Positions 44,226 through 51,896 of a stretch of DNA of 64,000 nucleotides are shown one piece after another. A program made the position numbers and the translations under genes. Source of the stretch: Novosphingobium sp. Rr 2-17 (lineage in GTDB: Bacteria > Pseudomonadota > Alphaproteobacteria > Sphingomonadales > Sphingomonadaceae); NCBI RefSeq assembly GCF_000272475.1, contig NZ_AKFJ01000121.1, positions 1-64,000 on the forward strand, given 5' to 3'. Numbering within the stretch: the stretch's first letter is position 1; each line of letters opens with the position of its first letter. The notes below the pieces were generated by a model. The model saw nothing but the letters and a program-made list of their open reading frames with translations. It searched no databases and had not been told where the DNA came from.

Positions 44226-45566
44226 TCAGGCGGCAAGCCCATCCAGCATGGATTCGAAGGTCGGGAAGCTGGTGGCGATCGGCCGGGTGTCGTCCACCTC
44301 CACGCCGGCGCGGCTGACGAGGCCTGCGATCGCCATCGACATGGCGATGCGGTGGTCCAGGTGGGTGGCGATCGGGGCATCGGTGCCGACGAGCGGTTCG
44401 CCGCCCGTGCCCGTGATGACCAGGCCGTCGGCCCGTTCTTCCACCCGCACGCCGGCGGCGGCCAGCGCCGTCGCCATGGCGGCGAGGCGGTCCGATTCCT
44501 TGACGCGCAATTCGTCCAGGCCGCTGGTGGTCGTAACCCCATCAGCCATTGCGGCGGCGACGAACAGGACGGGAAACTCGTCGATCATCAGCGGCGCGAT
44601 GGCCGGATCGACTTCGATTCCTTTCAAGGCGGAGTGCCGCACCAACAAGTCCGCGACCGGCTCGCCACCGACTTCGCGCGGGTTCACTTCCTCGATCTGA
44701 CCGCCCATCTGGCGCAGGACCGTGACGATCCCGGCGCGGGTGGGGTTGAGGCCGACGTTTTCGATGAGGACTTCGCTGCCTGGCACCACCAGCGCAGCAA
44801 CCAGGAAGAACGCGGCGGACGAGGGGTCGCCCGGCACCTCGATCACTTGCGGCTTGAGTTCCGCCTCGCCCCGGATCGAGATGAGGCGCGCGCCGTCCGC
44901 ATCCGTCTCGACGGTCAGGTCCGCGCCGAAGCCGCGCAGCATGCGTTCGGAGTGGTCGCGCGTTGGCACCGGCTCGATCACGGTGGTGATGCCCGGTGTG
45001 TTGAGGCCAGCCAGCAGCACGGCGCTCTTCACCTGAGCAGAAGCAACCGGAAGGCGGTAGGTGATCGGCACCGCCGGAGATGCACCGCGTACGATCAGCG
45101 GCAGCCGACCGCCCTCCGACGCCTCGAAACTGGCGCCCATCTGCGAAAGCGGGGTGATGACGCGGCCCATCGGGCGCTTCGACAGCGAAGCGTCGCCGGT
45201 GAACGTCGCGGCGATCGGGTGGCTGGAGACGAGGCCCATCAGCAGGCGGGTCGAGGTGCCCGAATTGCCCATGTCGAGCGCGGCTTCGGGCTGGAGCAAG
45301 GCGCCCACGCCCACGCCGTGGACGGACCACTCGCCCACGCCGAGCCGCTCCACGCTTGCCCCCATCGCGCGCATGGCGGTGGCGGTGGCCAGCACGTCCT
45401 CGCCTTCGAGCAGCCCGGTCACGCGCGTTTCACCGACCGCCAGCGCGCCCAGCATGATCGAGCGGTGGCTGATCGACTTGTCCCCCGGCACCCGGATGCG
45501 GCCCCGAAGCGCACCTGTCGCCGTAAAGCGGCGGGGGCGGGCAGCGGCAGGATCAGCATGGCTCAC
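44226..45566 (-). CDS. aroA: 3-phosphoshikimate 1-carboxyvinyltransferase (EPSP synthase, class II-like)
   Basis: AroA joins shikimate-3-phosphate and PEP in aromatic amino acid synthesis. The 446-residue protein has the class II signatures also seen in the CP4 enzyme: GDKSISHRS, RPMGRV, SAQVKSAVLLAGLNTPGIT and NPTRAG. At the PEP-site loop it reads NSGTSTRL, with Gly where CP4 has Ala (NAATGCRL). It is the first gene of the aroA-deaminase-cmk-rpsA cluster and is divergent from the TIGR02300-type gene. Confidence 0.96.
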   Translation of the reverse strand: MSHADPAAARPRRFTATGALRGRIRVPGDKSISHRSIMLGALAVGETRVTGLLEGEDVLATATAMRAMGASVERLGVGEWSVHGVGVGALLQPEAALDMGNSGTSTRLLMGLVSSHPIAATFTGDASLSKRPMGRVITPLSQMGASFEASEGGRLPLIVRGASPAVPITYRLPVASAQVKSAVLLAGLNTPGITTVIEPVPTRDHSERMLRGFGADLTVETDADGARLISIRGEAELKPQVIEVPGDPSSAAFFLVAALVVPGSEVLIENVGLNPTRAGIVTVLRQMGGQIEEVNPREVGGEPVADLLVRHSALKGIEVDPAIAPLMIDEFPVLFVAAAMADGVTTTSGLDELRVKESDRLAAMATALAAAGVRVEERADGLVITGTGGEPLVGTDAPIATHLDHRIAMSMAIAGLVSRAGVEVDDTRPIATSFPTFESMLDGLAA

Positions 45567-45754
45567 GAGGACAGGGTCTTTCCGGTGCGAGAGGGGCGAA
45601 AATCGGGCGGCTTTTGACAGCGGTACGCGGCTATGGCAAGGCGCGCGCCCTGATGGGGCTGGCGTGCTTGATTTCGCGCCGGACTCTGACCATCAAGATA
45701 ACAGATATATTTTTCGCCCGTTCCGTATCGGTCGGGCAACACGAGGACTTTGTC

Positions 45755-46072
45755 ATGGCCAAGCCTGAATGGGGCGCCAAGCACGGCTGCCCGAAATGCG
45801 GCACCCGCTTCTACGACCTGGGCAAGGATAACCCGGTTCACTGCATCGAGTGCGGCAACGAGTGGACTCCCGAGCCCGTGCTCAAGTCCAAGCAGCCCAT
45901 CCCCTACGAAGAAATCCAGAAGAAAGAAGTCGTCGAGCGTGAGGACACGGATCTCGCCGAGGAAGATCTGGACATCGACGAGGACGGCGATTCGCCTGAC
46001 AACGACGTGGACCTGGGCGGCGATGACGACCTGGGCATCGGCGCCGGCGACGAAAACGAGATCGAGCACTGA
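45755..46072 (+). CDS. TIGR02300 family zinc-ribbon protein
   Basis: The 105-residue protein belongs to a small alphaproteobacterial family of unknown function (TIGR02300 type). It has an N-terminal zinc ribbon with Cys pairs CPKC and CIEC around the conserved GTRFYDLGKDNPVHC, followed by a highly acidic C-terminal half rich in Asp and Glu. The ATG at 45755 has a GAGGA ribosome site. A longer reading from 45614 adds 47 residues without homologous character. Confidence 0.9.
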   Translation: MAKPEWGAKHGCPKCGTRFYDLGKDNPVHCIECGNEWTPEPVLKSKQPIPYEEIQKKEVVEREDTDLAEEDLDIDEDGDSPDNDVDLGGDDDLGIGAGDENEIEH

Positions 46073-46238
46073 TATCTTAAGGGAGTGCTGCGGCTAAAAA
46101 TCGCGGCGCTCCCGATTCTCTCTTGCCAAGCTTTTCCGCCCCCACTAGAGGGCGGCCTCCCAAGCGAAGGCGCAGCCGCAAGGCAGCGCCAGCAAGGGCG
46201 AAGTGGACCTCCCAGGACTGCTTCGAAGAAAATGGCAC

Positions 46239-46314
<76 letters not shown>

Positions 46315-46359
46315 TTTTCGCTTAGATATGTTTCGCATGATTGCGAACGCGCTGGTTGA

Positions 46360-46437
46360 CGAGGTTTCGTCCACCGGCGTTTTTCGCTATAAGTCATGCT
46401 CACGTCGGTCAGCGAGGTTTCGCCTACCGGCGTTTTC
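46360..46437. repeat. Pair of direct repeats of about 25 bases upstream of ffh
   Basis: The sequences at 46360-46384 and 46413-46437 both read CGAGGTTTCG followed by an almost identical ACCGGCGTTTT end; they differ at about three positions and start 53 bases apart. They lie in the leader between tRNA-Ala and ffh. They could be a local duplication or part of a regulatory leader; no coding explanation is seen. Confidence 0.6.
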
Positions 46438-46517
46438 GGCGTTCTGGCCCATCGGTCGGCGCATTGGTGCAGTACAAGGCGGCGTTGGTCCGCCGGCAGT
46501 GACGTTAGGAGCGACAA

Positions 46518-47993
46518 ATGTTTGACTCTTTGTCCGATCGTCTTGGCGGCGTCTTCGACAAGCTGCGGGGGCGCGGCGCGCTCAAGGAGCAGGACGTCCT
46601 CGATGCCATGCGCGAAGTGCGCATCGCGCTACTCGAGGCCGACGTTGCGCTGCCGGTCGTCCGTCGTTTCGTCGATCAGGTCACTGAAAAGGCCGTGGGC
46701 CAGTCGGTGCTGCGCTCGGTCACGCCGGGCCAGCAAGTCGTCAAGATCGTCAACGATGCCCTGATCGATACGCTGGGCGGCGAAGATACCCCCGGCCTCG
46801 ATCTCGAAGCGGTGCCGCCGGTCGTCATCATGATGGTCGGCCTCCAGGGTTCGGGTAAGACGACCAGCACGGCCAAGATCGCCAAGCTGCTCAAGGACAA
46901 GCAGGGCAAGAAAGTCCTGATGGCCTCGCTGGACGTCAATCGTCCGGCGGCGCAGGAACAGCTTCGCGTGCTGGGCGAACAGATTTCGGTCGCGACGCTG
47001 CCGATCATCACCGGCCAGCAGCCGACCGAGATCGCCACCCGCGCGTTGCAGGCCGCTCGCCTCCAGGCGGTGGACGTGCTGCTGCTCGATACCGCAGGCC
47101 GTCTCCACGTAGACACGCAGTTGATGGACGAGATGAAGGCGGTTTCCGCCATCTCGTCGCCGCGTGAAACGCTGTTGGTGGTCGATTCGCTCACCGGTCA
47201 GGACGCGGTGAACGTCGCGCAATCGTTCGCCGGCCAAGTCGATCTTACCGGTGTCGTCCTGACCCGCATGGACGGCGATGCGCGCGGCGGTGCGGCGCTG
47301 TCGATGCGCGCCGTTACCGGCAAGCCGATCAAGTTCGCAGGCACCGGCGAAAAGCTGGACGCGCTCGAAGTCTTCCACCCCAGCCGGGTTGCCAACCGCA
47401 TCCTGGGCATGGGCGACATCGTCTCGATGGTCGAAAAGGCTGCCGAGGCCGTCAAGGTCGAGGATGCCGAGGCGCTCGCCAAGCGCATGGACCAGGGCAA
47501 GTTCGACATGAACGACCTGCGCATGCAGCTCAAGCAGATGCAAAGCATGGGCGGCCTGGGCATGCTCGCGGGTATGATGCCCGGGATGAAGAAGGCCAAG
47601 GCGGCGATGCAGGCGTCCGGCATGGACGACCGCGTGCTGCTGCGCATGGATGCGATCATCGGCTCGATGACCCTCAAGGAGCGCGTCAACCCCGCGCTGC
47701 TCAACGCCAAGCGCAAGATCCGCGTCGCCAACGGCTCGGGCACCCAGGTTCAGGACGTCAACAAGCTGCTGAAAATGCACCAGGAAATGGCCAAGGCCAT
47801 GAAGCAGATCAAGAAGATGGGCGGCCTCAAAGGCCTCGCCGCGATGTTCGGCAAGGGCGGCCTCGACGCCGCGATGCCGGGGCTGGGCGGTCAAGGCCTT
47901 GGCCCCGGTGCCGGCGGCATGCCCGGCCTTGGCGGCGGTGGCTTGGGTGGTCTTGGCGGTGCCGGCGATCTCAGCAAGTTTCTAAAAAAGTAA
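46518..47993 (+). CDS. ffh: Signal recognition particle protein Ffh
   Basis: Ffh is the SRP54 GTPase that brings membrane proteins to the translocon with 4.5S RNA and FtsY. The 491-residue protein has a four-helix N domain, a G domain with GLQGSGKTTSTAK, DTAGRLHVD and TRMDGDARGGAALS, and a methionine-rich M domain (about 300-440). It ends with a Gly-rich tail and SKFLKK. It is followed by the ribosomal operon rpsP-rimM, a common order. Confidence 0.97.
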   Translation: MFDSLSDRLGGVFDKLRGRGALKEQDVLDAMREVRIALLEADVALPVVRRFVDQVTEKAVGQSVLRSVTPGQQVVKIVNDALIDTLGGEDTPGLDLEAVPPVVIMMVGLQGSGKTTSTAKIAKLLKDKQGKKVLMASLDVNRPAAQEQLRVLGEQISVATLPIITGQQPTEIATRALQAARLQAVDVLLLDTAGRLHVDTQLMDEMKAVSAISSPRETLLVVDSLTGQDAVNVAQSFAGQVDLTGVVLTRMDGDARGGAALSMRAVTGKPIKFAGTGEKLDALEVFHPSRVANRILGMGDIVSMVEKAAEAVKVEDAEALAKRMDQGKFDMNDLRMQLKQMQSMGGLGMLAGMMPGMKKAKAAMQASGMDDRVLLRMDAIIGSMTLKERVNPALLNAKRKIRVANGSGTQVQDVNKLLKMHQEMAKAMKQIKKMGGLKGLAAMFGKGGLDAAMPGLGGQGLGPGAGGMPGLGGGGLGGLGGAGDLSKFLKK

Positions 47994-48033
47994 TCTCGAA
48001 GCATTCGTAAGAATTGAAGGAAAGGTAAGAGCA

Positions 48034-48465
48034 ATGTCCGTTTCGATCCGTCTGTCGCGCGGTGGCGCCAAGAAGCGTCCTTATTACAAAATCGTCGTGT
48101 CCAACTCGCGCGCACCGCGCGATGGCAAGTACCTGGAGCAGGTCGGCACCTACAACCCGGTCCTCGCCAAGGATGACGAGAACCGCGTTCGTGTGACCGA
48201 AGACCGCGTGCGCTACTGGCTCGGCGTCGGCGCCCAGCCGACCGACCGTGTCGCTCGCATTCTCGACAAGGCCGGCATCAAGGAGCGTGCTGCTACCGTG
48301 AACCCCGCCAAGGGCGAGCCGGGCAAGAAGGCCAAGGATCGCGCCGAGGAGAAGGCCGAGAAGCAGCGTGAGGCTGAAGAAGCCGCCGCTGCTGCCGCTG
48401 CTGCTCCGGCTGTCGAGGAAGCTCCGGCTGAAGAAGCTGCTGCCGAGGAAACCACCGAGGCCTAA
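48034..48465 (+). CDS. rpsP: 30S ribosomal protein S16
   Basis: The first about 85 residues are a standard S16 (SIRLSRGGAKKRPYYKIVV, YNPVL, RVRYWLGVGAQPTDRV). A long Lys- then Glu/Ala-rich C-terminal extension gives a total of 143 residues, as is usual in sphingomonads. It opens the rpsP-rimM-trmD-rplS operon, with the rimM start four bases after its stop. Confidence 0.96.
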   Translation: MSVSIRLSRGGAKKRPYYKIVVSNSRAPRDGKYLEQVGTYNPVLAKDDENRVRVTEDRVRYWLGVGAQPTDRVARILDKAGIKERAATVNPAKGEPGKKAKDRAEEKAEKQREAEEAAAAAAAAPAVEEAPAEEAAAEETTEA

Positions 48466-48468
48466 GCC

Positions 48469-48981
48469 TTGGTTTCCGCAGCTAACGACCGTCCCGTCAC
48501 GCTTGCCGCCGTTTCCGGCGCGCACGGCGTGACGGGCGATGTTCGCCTCAAGCTGTTCGGCGAAGGCGTGGCGGCGCTCAAGCGCTACCGCGCCTTCAAC
48601 GATTCCAGCCTGACCCTCGCCAAGCTGCGCGACGACGGCAAGGGCGGCGCCATCGCCCGTTTCGTCGAAATCACCGACCGCACGACGGCGGAAAAGCTGC
48701 GCGGCACCGCGCTGACCGTTCCGCGCTCGGCCATGCCCGAGCTGGAAGAAGGCGAGTATTATCACGCCGACTTGCTGGGTCTGCCGGTCGTCTCGGATGA
48801 GGGTGAGGCCATAGGGACGGTCATTGCGGTCGATGACTATGGCGCGGGCGACGTGATCGAGATCGAATGTCCGCCCAAGGACGGGGCCAAAGCCCATCGT
48901 TTCATGGTGCCGATGACCCTCGCGGCCGTGCCCGAGTGGGATGCAGAGCGACTGGTGGTTGCCGCAAGCTTCGTCTCGTAG
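48469..48981 (+). CDS. rimM: 16S rRNA processing protein RimM
   Basis: RimM helps mature the 30S head and binds S19. The 170-residue protein has the N-terminal RimM barrel (VTLAAVSGAHGVTGDVRLKLF) and a C-terminal PRC-barrel-like domain (EYYHADLLGLPVVSDEGEAIGTV). It appears to start with TTG at 48469, three bases after the rpsP stop, with GAGG nearby; no ATG or GTG exists near the homologous start. The stop TAG overlaps the first base of the vapBC operator. Confidence 0.93.
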   Translation: MVSAANDRPVTLAAVSGAHGVTGDVRLKLFGEGVAALKRYRAFNDSSLTLAKLRDDGKGGAIARFVEITDRTTAEKLRGTALTVPRSAMPELEEGEYYHADLLGLPVVSDEGEAIGTVIAVDDYGAGDVIEIECPPKDGAKAHRFMVPMTLAAVPEWDAERLVVAASFVS

Positions 48982-49001
48982 TATATACGCCAGGTATATA
49001 C
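48981..49001. promoter_or_regulatory. Twin-palindrome operator of the vapBC module
   Basis: Two perfect copies of the self-complementary octamer GTATATAC (48981-48988 and 48994-49001) are separated by five bases and lie just upstream of the GGAGG of the antitoxin gene. Antitoxins of this type repress their own operon by binding such palindromes, so this is a likely operator. It overlaps the rimM stop codon. Confidence 0.75.
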
Positions 49002-49011
49002 GGAGGCCGTC

Positions 49012-49290
49012 ATGGGCAAGGAATACAGCACCCGCAGTTTCAAGTCGGGCAACTCGGTAGCGATCCGCATGCCCGCTGGCCTCGGCGTTGAGCCTGACCG
49101 CGAATGGATCGCCGAATGGGTCGATGGTGACTTGCGCTTGCGCGCCAAAGATCGCCCCAAGCGCAAGATCGACGTCAGCGGCTTTGCCGGCAAGGCGCCT
49201 GGGCTAAGGCCGTTGCCGCCTGAACTTCGCGAATTTGAAGAACGTCCCAGCACGATCGCGGCCCGTCTAAAGGCGCAGAACTCAGAGTGA
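49012..49290 (+). CDS. vapB: VapB-type antitoxin (AbrB/MazE fold)
   Basis: The 92-residue protein has an N-terminal swapped-hairpin AbrB/MazE DNA-binding domain (TRSFKSGNSVAIRMPAGLG), as in VapB antitoxins, and a C-terminal tail rich in Pro and charged residues that should neutralise the toxin. It has a GGAGG ribosome site at 49002-49006. The stop overlaps the vapC GTG start. The operator upstream contains two GTATATAC boxes. The pair sits inside the rpsP-rimM-trmD-rplS operon. Confidence 0.9.
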   Translation: MGKEYSTRSFKSGNSVAIRMPAGLGVEPDREWIAEWVDGDLRLRAKDRPKRKIDVSGFAGKAPGLRPLPPELREFEERPSTIAARLKAQNSE

Positions 49291-49667
49291 TCCGCTACCT
49301 CATCGACGCGGATAGTTCGATCTATGCCATGGTCGATCGGCACAGTCCCGTGAACGCGCGCCTTGCCGATTGCGAGCCGGGCGAAGTCGTGATTTCGACG
49401 ATCAGTTTCGCGGAAATAGCGCTGGGTGTCCTGCAATTGCACAAGCCGCCGCCGCCCGGCGTGCTCGACGCATTCATCAAGGCCATCCCCCTGGTGCCGT
49501 TCGACGAGGCAGCAGCGCGCGAATATGCAAAACTGCCCTTCAAGCGAGCCCGCTTCGACCGCCTGCTGGCCGCGCACGCGCTGAGCATTGGTGCAACCGT
49601 CGTCACCAATAACGCCGCCGACTTCGCCGATGTGCCGGGGCTGGTGATCGAGAACTGGACGACATGA
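49287..49667 (+). CDS. vapC: VapC-type toxin, PIN-domain ribonuclease
   Basis: This 126-residue protein is a PIN-domain nuclease toxin; such toxins cut tRNA or rRNA. The acidic metal-binding residues are present: Asp7 in LIDAD, Glu43 in SFAEIALG, Asp91 in RFDRLLAAHAL and Asp112 in TNNAADF. The start is GTG at 49287, overlapping the vapB stop (GTGA). The gene is intact, so the module is probably functional. Confidence 0.9.
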   Translation: MIRYLIDADSSIYAMVDRHSPVNARLADCEPGEVVISTISFAEIALGVLQLHKPPPPGVLDAFIKAIPLVPFDEAAAREYAKLPFKRARFDRLLAAHALSIGATVVTNNAADFADVPGLVIENWTT

Positions 49668-50008
49668 TGCTATTGGCTCTCTTTGCCTTAATCGTGATCG
49701 TTGGTCCTTTGTTTTTTTGCGTTGCCTACACTCTCGTCGAGATCATATCGCGAAGGCTTCCAAATTGGACCAGCAAACGGCGGTCGGTCACCGCTGTGAT
49801 GGTTTTTCCGCTTCTTCTCGTCATAATCGATGGCTTGGCGCTGCTTGATCTTATCGTAAACGACGATCCGTCCTCGTTGGATGATGCGCCCCAGCGCAGC
49901 TTCGCTATGCTACAATTCATTCTTTTTCCGGTCTGCCTCCTGGGTAGTGCTTTCGGTTGGATCGGCGCATCGCTAGCGTCTCGGCGGCTGCGGGCTAAGC
50001 AAGCGTAG
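49664..50008 (+). CDS. Small membrane protein, unknown function
   Basis: The 114-residue protein has three hydrophobic segments (about 3-27, 43-63 and 82-105) separated by short polar loops, one acidic (NDDPSSLDDAP). I do not recognise the family. It starts inside the vapC stop (ATGATG), so it is coupled to vapC. Its codon use is clearly richer in A and T than the flanking ribosomal genes, which suggests recent acquisition together with, or after, vapBC. Confidence 0.7.
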   Translation: MMLLALFALIVIVGPLFFCVAYTLVEIISRRLPNWTSKRRSVTAVMVFPLLLVIIDGLALLDLIVNDDPSSLDDAPQRSFAMLQFILFPVCLLGSAFGWIGASLASRRLRAKQA

Positions 50009-50025
50009 GGTCTGAAAGTGTTCCA

Positions 50026-50772
50026 ATGACATTCGCCGCCACCGTTCTCACCCTCTACCCAGAGATGTTCCCCGGCCCGCTCGGCGTCAGTCTGGCGGGC
50101 AGGGCGCTGTCCGACGGCAAATGGTCGATGGATCCGGTCCACATTCGCGATTTCGCAACCGACAAGCATCGCACGGTGGACGATACCCCGGCCGGCGGCG
50201 GTGCGGGCATGGTGCTCAAGGTGGATGTTCTCGCCGCCGCGATCGACCATGCTCGCACGCGCAATCCCGAAGCCCCCATCCTCGCCATGACGCCGCGCGG
50301 CAAGCCCATTTCCCAGGCCCGCGTGCGCGAACTTGCACAAGGGCCTGGCGTGATCCTGCTGTGCGGGCGGTTCGAGGGTTTCGACGAGCGGATCTTCGCC
50401 GGGCGCGAGGTCGAGGAAGTGGCGGTGGGCGACATCGTCCTGTCGGGCGGAGAGTGCGCGGCGCTGATGGTGCTGGATGCTTGCATTCGCTTGCTTCCCG
50501 GCGTAATGGGCGCGCCTTCCAGCGGGACCGAGGAATCGTTCGAGGACGGTCTTCTCGAATACCCGCACTACACCCGACCTACTGAGTGGGAAGGGCGCAC
50601 GATCCCTGAAGTGCTGCGATCGGGGGATCATGCGAAGATCGCCGCCTGGCGGAAACGGCAGGCGGAGGATGACACACGGTCACGCAGGCCGGACCTCTGG
50701 GAACGTCAACGGGACGTTCGGGTTCAGTCTGCCTCTGGTGCGCGGCGACAAAATGAGGACTTGGGTTCATGA
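50026..50772 (+). CDS. trmD: tRNA (guanine-N1)-methyltransferase
   Basis: TrmD methylates G37 of several tRNAs and prevents frameshifting. The 248-residue SPOUT-knot protein has LTLYPEMFPGPLG, the SAM-binding knot LLCGRFEGFDERI and VGDIVLSGGECAAL, and the C-terminal LEYPHYTRPTEWEG. It is separated from rimM by the vapBC-membrane protein insertion. The stop overlaps the rplS start (ATGA). Confidence 0.96.
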   Translation: MTFAATVLTLYPEMFPGPLGVSLAGRALSDGKWSMDPVHIRDFATDKHRTVDDTPAGGGAGMVLKVDVLAAAIDHARTRNPEAPILAMTPRGKPISQARVRELAQGPGVILLCGRFEGFDERIFAGREVEEVAVGDIVLSGGECAALMVLDACIRLLPGVMGAPSSGTEESFEDGLLEYPHYTRPTEWEGRTIPEVLRSGDHAKIAAWRKRQAEDDTRSRRPDLWERQRDVRVQSASGARRQNEDLGS

Positions 50773-51140
50773 ACCTGATTCAACAAATCGAGGCCGAGGA
50801 AATTGCCAAGGCCGCCAAGGAAATCCCGACGTTCCGTCCGGGCGATACCGTCCGCGTCGGCGTGAAGGTTGTCGAAGGCGCGCGTACTCGTGTCCAGGCT
50901 TACGAGGGCGTGTGCATCGCGCGCTCGAACCGTGGCATGGGTTCGAACTTCACGGTTCGCAAGATGAGCTTCGGTGAAGGCGTGGAGCGCGTATTCCCGC
51001 TGTACTCGCCGAACATCGATTCGATCGTCGTGGTTCGCCGCGGCATCGTGCGTCGTGCGAAGCTGTACTATCTGCGTGGCCGCACCGGCAAGCGCGCCCG
51101 CATTGCCGAGCGTCGCGAATTTAACGAAGCCAAGGGCTGA
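50769..51140 (+). CDS. rplS: 50S ribosomal protein L19
   Basis: L19 lies at the subunit interface. The 123-residue protein shows the family core FRPGDTVRVGVKVVEG, RVQAYEGVCIAR and the basic YYLRGRTGKRARI end. It is the last gene of the operon and is followed by a strong terminator. Confidence 0.97.
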   Translation: MNLIQQIEAEEIAKAAKEIPTFRPGDTVRVGVKVVEGARTRVQAYEGVCIARSNRGMGSNFTVRKMSFGEGVERVFPLYSPNIDSIVVVRRGIVRRAKLYYLRGRTGKRARIAERREFNEAKG

Positions 51141-51182
51141 TCTTGGCTTCTGGTCCGGCCCTTTAAGGCCGGGCTACACGGG

Positions 51183-51213
51183 AGGCGGTTCGTCATTTCG
51201 AGCCGCCTTTTTT
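51183..51213 (+). terminator. Rho-independent terminator after rplS
   Basis: GGCGGTTCG pairs with CGAGCCGCC (one G-T pair) and is followed by TTTTTT. It closes the rpsP-rplS operon. Confidence 0.9.
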
Positions 51214-51358
51214 GTGTCCATTGTCTTGGGCAGTCCGCTTCCTGTTAGGCGTAGGCTTCATTTCGTAGCCTCACGCCAATGCTGCGGCGCACAACTACAT
51301 TTGGTCACCCGACGGCGGAAAAACGCGGTAAACTGCCGATTTTCTCGCTGTTTTCGCT

Positions 51359-51387
51359 TTGACACCATTAGGAAAAGCGGCTCAATT
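51359..51387 (+). promoter_or_regulatory. Candidate promoter of the HU gene
   Basis: TTGACA at 51359-51364 and TCAATT at 51382-51387 are separated by 17 bases. The -35 is perfect and the -10 is weak. The pair lies about 70 bases before the HU start, in an intergenic region without other genes. Confidence 0.55.
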
Positions 51388-51458
51388 CCGTCGCCATTCA
51401 AGAGGCGAATCTGAATGCTTCAACAAACCAGTTCCACTGAAAGGTAGGGGGTTCCATA

Positions 51459-51731
51459 ATGAACAAGAACGATTTGATCAGCGCTGTCGCCGACACGAGC
51501 GGCCTGACCCGCAGCGATGCCACCAAAGCCGTCGAGGGCGTGTTCGACGCCATCTCAGGCGCACTGAAGAGCGGCGACGAAGTTCGCCTTGTTGGCTTTG
51601 GCACTTTCTCGGTCGCCAAGCGCAAGGCTTCAACCGGTCGCAATCCTCGCACCGGCGAGCCGATGGAAATCAAGGCTTCGGCCCAGCCTAAGTTCAAGGC
51701 CGGCAAGGGCCTGAAAGACGCCGTCAACTAA
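51459..51731 (+). CDS. hupB: DNA-binding protein HU
   Basis: HU is a nucleoid-associated protein that bends DNA. The 90-residue product has the normal length, the start NKNDLISAVAD and the DNA-binding arm GRNPRTGEPMEI that includes the intercalating Pro. It is a stand-alone gene with its own promoter and terminator. The symbol (hupA or hupB) cannot be decided from sequence alone. Confidence 0.95.
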   Translation: MNKNDLISAVADTSGLTRSDATKAVEGVFDAISGALKSGDEVRLVGFGTFSVAKRKASTGRNPRTGEPMEIKASAQPKFKAGKGLKDAVN

Positions 51732-51773
51732 GGCGCTACCGGCCCGTATTCGCCTCGCGGGCTGCAAGAATGC

Positions 51774-51815
51774 CGCCGCGCCAATCCTGCCTGGGTTGGC
51801 GCGGCGTTTTTCTTT
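51774..51815 (+). terminator. Rho-independent terminator after the HU gene
   Basis: CGCCGCGCCAA pairs perfectly with TTGGCGCGGCG and GTTTTTCTTT follows. It is among the strongest terminator candidates in the window. Confidence 0.9.
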
Positions 51816-51896
51816 CGGGCGGCGGCAACGTATCGCCGTCCGCTCCGACGCGCACATAATCCCCGCCGCACTTTTGGTGCGGGCAGGGCTGAAGGC

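Noticed and set aside
45611..45640. TTGACA at about 45614 as a promoter for the TIGR02300-type gene
   Set aside because: The nearest -10-like TATGGC follows after only about 12 bases, too short for a normal promoter.
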